From NCBI GenBank assembly GCA_001275005.1, contig JWZX01002083.1, positions 1 to 21,380 of the forward strand: a DNA stretch of 21,380 nt, in the 5' to 3' direction. Each line of letters begins with the position of its first letter. Position 1 is the first letter of the stretch. Made by a program: the position numbers and the translations under genes. Shown one piece after another: positions 8,901 to 16,900 of the stretch. A model generated the notes under the pieces. That model ran no database searches. It was not told where the DNA came from and saw only the letters and a program-made list of their open reading frames with translations. This stretch comes from Chrysochromulina tobinii (lineage: Eukaryota; Haptophyta; Prymnesiales; Chrysochromulinaceae).

Positions 8901-10007
8901 GCAAGGGCATCGAGACGGCGCGCCGTGATAACTGCCAGCTCATCCGCGAGATCATGGACACCTCCCTCAAGGCGATCCTGATCCACTCTCGCCCCGACCT
9001 AGCGGTCGCGTACGTCAAGCAGCAGATCTCGATGCTCCTCATGAACGAAATGGACATGTCAAAGCTCGTGATTACCAAGGCCCTTACGAAGACCTCCGAC
9101 CAGTACGCTGTGGGGAACAAGCAAGCTCACGTCGAGCTCGCCGCGCGCATCAAGAAGCGAGATACGAATCTCGCGCCCAAGGTGGGCGACCGCGTGCCCT
9201 ATGTGATGATCAAGGCGGCGAGCGGCGCGAAGGCGTGGGAGAAGGCTGAAGATCCGATCTACGTGCTTGAGAACAACATCCCGCTCGATACGGACTGGTG
9301 GGCTGATGGCGGCTGATTGCGATGGATTGCGATGGATTGCCCAGGGAGTACAGGCGCCAATCCAGACGACCTCTGATTGCCTCCCTCATCAGTACCGGCT
9401 ACAGACGCCAATCCAATTGACCTCTGATTGCCTCCCTCATCAGGTACCTCTGATGGCCTCGGATGACCTCGGATGACCTCGCGGATGACCCCCGAGTGCC
9501 TCCCTCAGTGCCTCCCTCATCAGCGGATGACCCCTGAGTGCCTCCCTCATTAGGTACATGGAGCACCAGCTGCAGGAGCCCATCAAGCGTCTCTTCGAGC
9601 CTATCCTGCCCGACAACCTCGACTCACTCCTCAAGGGAGACCACACTCGCAAGATTAAGAAGGCGATGCCCACCACCGGCGGCCTGATGGGCTTCGTCGC
9701 CGTCACGCAGCGCTGCCTCGGGTGCAAGGCATCCTTGCCTGCAGGCGCGCCGACGACCGAGGGTGAGGCGGCCCTCTGCGCTGCCTGCAAGCCCAACGAA
9801 GGAGACGTCTACCTCGCGAAGCTGCAGCAGCACGCGAACTGCGAGAGGCTCTATTGGCAGTGCTTCGTGCAATGCCAGCGTGTCACGGGCGGCAGCTATC
9901 AAGACATCATCGGCATCGCGCGCGATTCCCCACTGTACATGCAGATGAAGAAGGCGCAGAAGGACCTCAAGGAGGCGCGCGAGATGCTCGCCCGCTTCGG
10001 CGTGTGA
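5904..10007 (+). CDS. POLD1: DNA polymerase delta catalytic subunit, six exons
   Basis: B-family replicative polymerase with 3'-5' proofreading; the main lagging-strand enzyme in the nucleus. Exons 5904-7439, 7550-7834, 7930-8289, 8436-8770, 8884-9297 and 9554-10007 keep frame and give 1127 residues, close to the 1107 of human POLD1. The start follows an untranslated leader and opens MPPTFNKRP with basic and acidic tracts. Exo I is FDIECSG (D330, E332), Exo [14 protein letters not shown] (D416), Exo [12 protein letters not shown] (Y525, D529). Polymerase motif A is DFASLYPS (D618), motif [10 protein letters not shown] (from 714), motif C YGDTDS (D775, D777). CysA is intact (C1030, C1033, C1051, C1054). 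CysB is abnormal: only C1083 of the four expected iron-sulfur ligands is at its usual place. The ending MLARFGV resembles the family end. Five introns, most rich in decamer repeats. Confidence 0.95.
7440..7549 (+). repeat. POLD1 intron 1: eleven decamers, 110 bp
   Basis: The clearest decamer intron. It starts GTGATGACCT and continues with CTGATGACCT or CTGATGACCC in phase, nine decamers in all. It ends with a copy of the last 21 bases of exon 1, so 7419-7440 and 7529-7550 are identical 22-mers 110 bp apart. Removing it joins SIISELQ to AGSPETRR. Each unit offers a CTGAT/CTGAC branch-site-like core and pyrimidines. Confidence 0.9.
7835..7929 (+). repeat. POLD1 intron 2 with GATGGCGCC repeats
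   Basis: A 95-bp intron with a textbook GTGAGT donor and a TTAG acceptor. It contains three copies of GATGGCGCC about 12 bp apart, a relative of the decamer but less regular. No exon-edge duplication is obvious. Splicing joins DPIK to GFYPDP just before polymerase motif A. Confidence 0.8.
8290..8435 (+). repeat. POLD1 intron 3 with CTCATTGCCT decamers and exon copies
   Basis: A 146-bp GT-AG intron. It begins with GTGGGCCACTTGCC, a near copy of the exon-4 start GTGGGCCAATTGCC, and repeats it at about 8340. It ends GGCGCACAG, a near copy of the exon-3 end GGCGCCCAG. Between are ATGCATGC alternations (about 8312-8328) and six CTCATTGCCT-type units. Splicing gives [17 protein letters not shown], the conserved junction after motif B. 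Confidence 0.85.
8771..8883 (+). repeat. POLD1 intron 4 with CTGGATTGCAT repeats
   Basis: A 113-bp GT-AG intron in phase 2. The sense strand carries about five copies of CTGGATTGCAT, an 11-bp variant of the decamer, and ends CATCATCAG. Donor and acceptor are both followed by GTACG, a minimal edge duplication. Splicing gives [12 protein letters not shown]. Confidence 0.8.
9298..9553 (+). repeat. POLD1 intron 5, longest decamer intron
   Basis: A 256-bp GT-AG intron in phase 2. It contains GGATTGCGAT units at the 5' end, then two tandem copies of a roughly 60-bp segment, each ending CTGATTGCCTCCCTCATCAG. CGGATGACCT units and more CCTCCCTCAT copies follow. At least three internal CATCAG or CATTAG sequences mimic the real acceptor at 9551-9553, so alternative 3' sites are plausible. 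Splicing gives DTDWYMEHQL. Confidence 0.85.
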
Positions 10008-10198
10008 GCTCGCGATCTGGAGCTCGAGCTGGAGCTCGCAATCTTGAGCTCGCGATCTGGAGCTCGAGCTGGATCTCGCAATCTGGAGCTCGCGATCTGG
10101 AGCTCGAGCTGGAGCTCGCGATCTGGAGCACGCGATCTGGAACTCGAGCTGGAGCTCGCACGAGGCGAGATGCGCGCCCGCTACGGCGCGTGTGGAGG
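10006..10198 (+). repeat. GAGCTCG satellite after POLD1, flanked by copies of the coding end
   Basis: Units GAGCTCGCGATCTG (14 bp) and GAGCTCGAGCTG (12 bp) alternate from the stop codon to about 10169. The block is flanked by a diverged duplication: the last coding bases (about 9972-10005, GAGATGCTCGCCCGCTTCGG) recur at about 10166-10192 (GAGATGCGCGCCCGCTACGG). This has the same repeat-between-copies plan as the introns. Confidence 0.8.
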
Positions 10199-10675
10199 CA
10201 GCCCGTGGGCGGTGCGAGAGGCGGTGCGAGAGGCGGTGCGAGAGGGGCGTTGGCGGCGTTGGCCACGGCCGCCGGCGGCGGCGCGGCAAGTGGATTGCAA
10301 CCCGCCATGGCGGGCGCGCCAATACGCCCGGCAGCTCGCAAGTCGCTCTCGCGAGCACAGGAGGCGAGCCGAGTGGGGTAAATATTTGTGCATGGACCAT
10401 GGTGGCATGAACAGGAGGATGTCGTGCGGCCACGCCCACACGGACTTACACGGACTTTACACGGACCTAAAGGGACTTAAACACGGACCTAAAGCACTGT
10501 AAAATTCCGCGATCTTTGGGGGACTGAAGATCGGGCTCAGACTACAGACTTCACGACTAAGAAAAGTCACGTCATGGACACGGTAAAAATGTGACAGACT
10601 GACACCCGTGACAGGACGTGGGCTCGCATATAAACGGGAAAAAGTTGCCCCTTGGCGAAATTCTCGTTACTCGTT
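10199..10675. other. Intergenic region between POLD1 and the retrotransposon
   Basis: No gene seen. Small tandem repeats: GGTGCGAGAGGC three times at about 10209-10245, and an ACACGGAC(C/T)TA-type repeat at about 10437-10495. POLD1's 3'UTR and polyadenylation site should lie here, but no signal stands out. Confidence 0.5.
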
Positions 10676-10688
10676 AATGAGCAAAAGT
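10676..10688. repeat. Target-site duplication, 3' copy
   Basis: AATGAGCAAAAGT, identical to 17905-17917. It directly abuts the short TTAC/ACTT-rich tail of the minus-strand retrotransposon. Confidence 0.75.
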
Positions 10689-10841
10689 AAGTAAGTAGTA
10701 AGTAACCAACGCCAACAGGCAGCGCACACGTGGCGAGGGGGTCTCCCCCAGGCATACAAAGCGTGTACGGTGTTCAGCAACGCGGGAGTTGAAACTGATG
10801 AAAGCCATCAGTCAACCCTCGGTTGCGGCTCGAGAGCTGCG

Positions 10842-13800
10842 TTACACAAGCGCCCCTCTCGCCCGATCTCGCAGTCGTGAGCTCCATTGCATGCGCTCTC
10901 TCTCTCTCTCCTGTCTCTGCCGCACCTCGTCTCGCCGCGCGGCTCGCCGACTGGGCGCCTGCGCACCGCGCGCCCCAAACAGCTCGCCTTCGAGCTTTCT
11001 CGCCTCGTCCCGTAGGTCCTTCGAGAGATATGTGACGCTGACCCAAGATGCTTCCCAGAGATCCCCGTCGGAGTCCTCACCTTCCCATTCCACGAGTACG
11101 TCCAGAGGACGACCGCGCCGCCCCTCGTGACGGCGCACCGCCGCAATGCGACGCACCGCCCACCGCCCTCCATCATCCGCCTCCTGACCAGCAATGACGG
11201 GGCCCATTGCCACGCGTTGCCGAACTGCTCGCCTGGCTCGTTGCACTTCCTGTCGACGCCGCTTCACACGTTGAGGATCCCGTCTGGGTTCGATCTCAAT
11301 CATCACAGTGTCGCCCACTTCACTCGCCTCCTGACCACTCAACGTGTGACAGGAAAGGACCTGCTCCGGCCCGTAGAACAACTGCCCGACTCTAATGAAA
11401 TGACCGAGTCGTAGGTTGCGAATGCCCAGCGCCTTCCACTCACCAGCACTCAAGACCTGCTTGAGTTCGAGGAGGGCCCGCAGTCCCTCGTGACGCAACT
11501 CGAACCGCTCTTCCGTTTCGGCTTCTGTCAGGATGAGCCACCTGGTGCCGTCAGCCATGCACGCCCAGCGCCGCATGCCCTCTCTTTGTGCCGCGAGCGC
11601 CCGGTTCCTTTTGATTCTCTCCCTCTTACAGAGGCAACGGTCAAACGCGGCCCACCCACCCGTACGGAGCCAACGCCGCCACGCCAGCCGTTGCCGTGCT
11701 CGCAACGTCGCGACACCTTCACGAGCTCTCGGAACTTCCTGCTGTCGCCCAGTAGAACCCTCCAGCAATTGCTCGCGCAAAGAGTCGCGCGCCGGCCCAT
11801 GGACGATGCGCCTGCCGCTTCTGCCTAGCCCCTGCGCCAGCATCATTCGCCACGCCAACCACGCCCGTAGCCGCAGCCACTCGCCAGGCGCATCGTCCGC
11901 CTGCTCGTCATCGACCATAGCAAGCCTCCTCTCAACTTCCTTGCGAAGACGTCGTCTCTCGCCAGTCGTAACCTGCGTGACGAACTCTCTTGCACTCCGC
12001 AGATCGCGCAGTGCCGCCGCCCTGCGTGCTGTGGTGAGCGTAAGCGCCCGGCTCCAGGCTGTGAAGATCTTGCCGAGAAGGCGAAGATCGCCAAGGCGCC
12101 CCCAAAACGCCCTCCTCCCCTCTGCACAGTTCTCCTTGCCTAGCTTCTGCAGCCGACACCCACTCAGCACCATCTCCGTCAGCGCTAATCTCCACCGAAC
12201 GTTGGTGTCCGCCCCCGAACCGGAGAGACGCACGGCACCAGCGGCACCTGCCCGCAGCCACTCGGTCTCCCAAGCCTCAGTGATTCCCCTTTGAATCCGA
12301 TTCCTGAGGCTCTGTTGTTGGGCCGCTGACCCTATGGCCCTGTCCTCCGCCTCCCAACCATTCATTCCTTGGTGTATGAGCAAAATGAGGTCGTCGAGCT
12401 GACTGTGTGGGACAAGCTCGCGTCCCTTCTGCAGAGACACCATGCATCGCCGCGCTGCCACCGCCGCCAATGCATACGCCTTCCGTGCCGCCAACAGCGG
12501 CGCACCTGTGCACTCGAATTGAAAGTGCCACCAAGTGGGTGGACGTTCCGCCAGCGCAAACCACCTGCCCTGCCAGCCGACCGCATCTCCAGCTCTCACC
12601 GCACCTCCGCCCAGAGCTGCTTGATCCTGCGCCGAGATCTCACAGGTTGCACCAGGTTGCGCGCTCAGCTGCGTCGCAATGAGGTTTGCAAGCCCAGGGA
12701 TCTGCAGCACCCGTCGCCGCGCCACCGCGGAAGAGTGAATCTCCCGCCACCGCCCCTCGTGATCAGTGCAGCCAAAGGGGCACCACTCGGCCGCCAGCAC
12801 CCGCCGCGCCCGCAGCTCTGCGTATGGTTGATCCACGTATTGACACCGCCGTGCTGCGATCTCATCGCATATCTGATGCGCCTCCGGCGTCATTCCCAAC
12901 AGTTGCACGTGTTCGTCAGGGTCACGTAGGATCGTGTCCTGCACCCGACCGCGTAAGCGCTGCGCCACGACGCGACTCATTCCGTTCATTGCGTATGCCT
13001 GCGCCGGGCCCTTATGGTCCGGAAAGGTGATCGAGGCGAAGGCGATTTTGCCTCGTGGGACCGGGTAATCATCGTCTACCCCGAAGGTGTCGCACATCAC
13101 GTCGACCCACTCGTTGACCGGCTCACCTACGTGCGACGTCTGCCAAATTAGCACCAAGGCCGCCACTCGCCGCCGAAGACGCTCAAAGTGCTCGAGCAGT
13201 TCGGCAGCCAGCCGATCCCCGCGTGCACGTGCGCTAAGCCGTCCAAAGCGGAGCATCGCCCTTACCGGCGACGTAGCATCGAAAACGATGATGATCCTCT
13301 CCTCCGTCCCTCGCGAGGTCGCATCAGTGAGCGCATCAAGTTGTGCAGCGAGCTCGGCTATGTAATTGTCCTCGTTCACGTCCTCCTCGCAAATCCGCCC
13401 TCCGAGGACCCGACCCTCGTGATCGATTGCGGCTCTCGTGGCGATTTTTGTCGCCCCGTTGTCAGTCTTGACCTCCCGCCACCCACCATCCAGCGTGTAG
13501 ATGCGTGTCGCCTTGATGCGCGCTGACCAAGTCGTCAGCTTCTCCCACAGGCAGCGCTGCGCGGACAGTTGAACGTGCGTCGCCTGCCTTTTGATCCCGT
13601 CACCCGGAAGAACCTCAACATCGCCGAGCGCCAACCGCGCGCGTGCCACGAGCTGCACCGCCGGGTCGAGTTGCGCTAACTGCTGAAGTTCGAGTCGCGC
13701 ACCGTCCCTAGAGCAAAGATAGCCCGCCGCATCGAATTGGAACCGTGCTCGCATCTCGCACGCACGTTCCATCCAGCCCGCAAGAAATCCTTGATCGTCA

Positions 13801-13961
13801 ACGTCCAGGCGACACAGCCACGATGCTTCGCCACCTCGTGGTTCCTCCGCGCTGTCGATGTCACAGAACACTAGGGTCACCCTGTACCCCCCACCTTGAC
13901 AGGCTGAGTGCCAGTGCCGATCGCGCCGCTGCGCGCTGAGAGGTGTCCGCGACGTCCGCAA
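10842..13961 (-). CDS. Retrotransposon 3' frame: RNase H and chromodomain-like protein
   Basis: A 1039-residue frame overlapping the end of the RT frame by about 100 bp, in the +1 register. Residues about 150-292 are an RNase H domain: D158 in YTLDGG, E203 in YIAELAAQ, D228 in IIVFDATS, then H277 and D287 in SHVGEPVNEWVDV, so the D-E-D-D set is complete. RNase H would degrade the RNA strand after reverse transcription. The middle is Arg- and Ala-rich without a recognised domain. Residues about 932-992 look like a chromodomain: RWAVRRIAAVRRHEG, then VLVEWEG, then LWEASW, with aromatic residues at the three expected cage places. Chromodomains target LTR chromoviruses to modified histones; one on a LINE is unusual. 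The ATG at 13961 may not be used: translation could come from the upstream frame by slippage at a G6 run, or the split may be a one-base mutation. Confidence 0.85.
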   Translation of the reverse strand: MRTSRTPLSAQRRDRHWHSACQGGGYRVTLVFCDIDSAEEPRGGEASWLCRLDVDDQGFLAGWMERACEMRARFQFDAAGYLCSRDGARLELQQLAQLDPAVQLVARARLALGDVEVLPGDGIKRQATHVQLSAQRCLWEKLTTWSARIKATRIYTLDGGWREVKTDNGATKIATRAAIDHEGRVLGGRICEEDVNEDNYIAELAAQLDALTDATSRGTEERIIIVFDATSPVRAMLRFGRLSARARGDRLAAELLEHFERLRRRVAALVLIWQTSHVGEPVNEWVDVMCDTFGVDDDYPVPRGKIAFASITFPDHKGPAQAYAMNGMSRVVAQRLRGRVQDTILRDPDEHVQLLGMTPEAHQICDEIAARRCQYVDQPYAELRARRVLAAEWCPFGCTDHEGRWREIHSSAVARRRVLQIPGLANLIATQLSAQPGATCEISAQDQAALGGGAVRAGDAVGWQGRWFALAERPPTWWHFQFECTGAPLLAARKAYALAAVAARRCMVSLQKGRELVPHSQLDDLILLIHQGMNGWEAEDRAIGSAAQQQSLRNRIQRGITEAWETEWLRAGAAGAVRLSGSGADTNVRWRLALTEMVLSGCRLQKLGKENCAEGRRAFWGRLGDLRLLGKIFTAWSRALTLTTARRAAALRDLRSAREFVTQVTTGERRRLRKEVERRLAMVDDEQADDAPGEWLRLRAWLAWRMMLAQGLGRSGRRIVHGPARDSLREQLLEGSTGRQQEVPRAREGVATLRARQRLAWRRWLRTGGWAAFDRCLCKRERIKRNRALAAQREGMRRWACMADGTRWLILTEAETEERFELRHEGLRALLELKQVLSAGEWKALGIRNLRLGHFIRVGQLFYGPEQVLSCHTLSGQEASEVGDTVMIEIEPRRDPQRVKRRRQEVQRARRAVRQRVAMGPVIAGQEADDGGRWAVRRIAAVRRHEGRRGRPLDVLVEWEGEDSDGDLWEASWVSVTYLSKDLRDEARKLEGELFGARGAQAPSRRAARRDEVRQRQERERERMQWSSRLRDRARGALV

Positions 13962-16900
13962 GGGCTCTGGTGAAAGCCACGTAGAAAGAGGCGCAACTGA
14001 TCGCCCACAGGTGCCGTCGACCTCCTACCGCACCACCCCCGCCCTCATACAGCAAGCACGATGGCGTAGTCGCGTCTCGTCGCGCTTTTTTGTTGAACAT
14101 TCTCCTCCACTCCTTTTCGATATCTTCCATCCACTCGAAGGGGTAATACACTGTGCTGCATTTGAAACCCGCAAGCCCCTGGAAGAGCCCATTCGTGACC
14201 AAGACCATGTCACCTTGCGACGGTTTGTGCATACGGGCCACGCGCCCAATTGCAACCCTGAGCTGTTTTTTGAGCGAGTCGCGCGCCGCCCCATCTCCGC
14301 CCATGGCAGCGCGAAGAACGCCCAAATGCTTGTAGGCCTCACTCCGCGAAAGAACCGGCACGCGAGTACCGTCGAGTGTGATTAGCTGCGGATCGGAAAT
14401 GTCAGTTTCCCCCCCCTGCTCATCTCGACGCACGCCCGTGACCACCGTCTTTAGCTTGCCTTTAATGCCCAGTTTCGAACCGGAAATCGGAACCCAGACG
14501 CTCCATATTGCCCAGGCCCGCCTGAGATCCGCCTCACTCCCAAACGTCCCGGCCCAATCGTCCGCGTATGCGAGGCTTGCAATCGCTCGAATGCATCCCT
14601 CCTCGTCGTCCCCGAAACCAAAGAGCTGCACCCCGTGAACGTGAAGTTTGATGGCCCACAGAACTGAATTGAGGAAGATTTTCGCTCTGTCGGGAGAGAG
14701 AACCTCCCCCATGAGCGCCCCCATGTGGTTCCTGAAGGAGGCGCTGAGTCCGATAGAGGTATCGAACTGACACTCAACCGCCTCAGCCGCAACGGCTCGC
14801 CCTGCGCCGTAAATTTGTCCGACTAACTCAATCACCTGCGGCGGCAAACCTACAAGAGCCTCGGCGACCGTGAGAGCTTCCCGGTCAATACGCGGAAAGA
14901 ATGTCGCCAAGTCGACATAGAGTATCCATAACGATTGTTGCAGCCTTTCCGCCTGCTGAATCACCGCAGCTAAGGGAAGCCCGGCGTCGACTGTACCATA
15001 CCCTGGCAGCCATCCGCATTGTTCCGACCGCAGTCTGCCCGTAATAAGCCGATACGCTGTAGCCCGTACCATGTGCATGACAAGCTTCATGTCCTGCGCC
15101 ATCAGCGCAATCTCCCTTCTTTCGGAGATAAGCGCCTGATTGTTGGGAGGCGGCTTCGCGAGCAGTACATAGATGACCTTCCGCCACGATGGCGGGAAGT
15201 CGCCTCCCTGCAGATCCGCCATGAGGCAATCATAGAACGCTCTCTTGACTTCGCGATCTGAATGAATGAGGAGCTCGATGGAGAAGCCGCCATACCCTAC
15301 TGCCTTTCCCCTTGGCACCCGTTTGAGCACCTGAAGAAAGACAGGGAACGTGAGCTCCTTGACTAGCTCCCACTCGCCGCCATCTCTCCCTCGTAAAGTC
15401 TCGTAGGTTGGACAGAATACGTTGCAGAACGCCTGAAAAGCCTCGAGGATCGGCGGAGTGGACGCAAAGCCTTTGACGAGTCTGTCTCCCTCCCGTGCGA
15501 GCCCACGTAGAAAGGCGTCCGGATCCTCCGCCGCGAGCACCGGTGCACTGCGTACATCATCCTGCGGATGAAACCGGTCAAACGCAAGGCTAGTACGTCG
15601 CGGGCGGATTGCCTCCCACGCTCTCATTGCCACGTGCGCTAGGTCCTTGCTTCCCTTGCCCTCGACGATGCCCAGCGACAGATCCCGGAGTCGCTGATCG
15701 TCCCGTTGTTGCCTGCGCACCAATCTCCGGTTCGCGCTCGTCCAGCATTTTCGGCATCGCTTGATGATCTTGGCCCAGCACACGTCGTCTCCTGCTCCCT
15801 CGTACCTCGCTCGAATGAGCCAGAGGCGTGAGTGGTAATTGAAGAGACCCCCGTGCACATCGTGCGGCGACAGGCCCCGATGTCGAGCCGCGTAGGCCTC
15901 CTGCAGCCATCTGCGCCATCTATGAGCCGTCTCTAGAGGCCGTTCCTGACGGCGCTTCCTTGCCTCCGCTGCCGCCTGTTCCGCCACCCTTCGCAGTCGC
16001 TGCACCGCAGCGGATGTGGCGTGTACCGCGCCTTGCGCCGTGAGAATGTCCTCCAGTACATCCCCTTCCCGCACTCGATCCTGGTATTTTTTCTTGACGC
16101 GCTCATCGCCACGTGGCAGTGCCGAGCGCGGTCGTTGTTCGCCCCTGAGCTCCAAATCCAGAATTTCTCTTGAGAACGTGACCCACGCATGATCTGACAG
16201 TGATTTCGTCGTGTTTGCTTGATTGTCGGCGAAATCCACCACTGTCCGTCGCCAAAGTCCACATTCGGCCCCTATCATCACGGCACCATCGATCATGGAG
16301 CCATATCCATCCAAGTTGTTCACCTCTGCAACGTTGCCACCCTTCCGTGTCCAGACTATCAGCGGCTTCGAAGCGATCGGCGGGACGTACTCCACCCCCG
16401 GCTGCGAGATGTAATCTCTGAACAGCCGATCGTTGGCCGTCAACGCCGTGTGCGATGACCGCCACGCCTCATCCGCCACGTAATTGAAGTCACCCACCAC
16501 GAGGCAGCCCTTAACAGCCTGAGATGCGTCAGTCGCCCACAAGTATGTGGCCTGCAGCTGTTTCTCAAAGCTTGAGGAGCCACCGTGATGTAAGCCGTGC
16601 ATCGCTGCAATCCGCGTGTGAAGCTGCTCCATCTTCGCACGCCCTCTGATCCATACGCCGAGCACCCTTTCCTCGAGTCGTATGTACCGCTCAATGCTAC
16701 ATGTCGCCTGTTTGACGAGCACGGCAATACCATTGGTGAAGGAGTCGCCACTCTGCAGCTGCTCGCGCTGACTGCCACCCTCTCCCACGATCCAACGTGC
16801 GACGTAGCCGATCTTTTTTGCCAATGCGCGCAGCCCGTAAGTCTCCGCCGTGAACGCCTCCTGTGAGCCCATTACCTCCAGTAGAAAGCAGACGTCAACG

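Noticed and set aside
10008-10502. Open frames on both strands downstream of POLD1
   Set aside because: They are low-complexity translations of the GAGCTCG and GGTGCGAGAGGC repeats with no domain or plausible start.
12374-12386. A third ATGAGCAAAA-like sequence inside the retrotransposon
   Set aside because: It matches only part of the 13-bp flanking repeat and lies within coding sequence, so it does not weaken the target-site duplication.
11127-13939. Plus-strand frames of 60-250 residues opposite the retrotransposon
   Set aside because: They are shadows of the 1039-residue minus-strand frame and are Ser, Pro and Arg-rich without domains.
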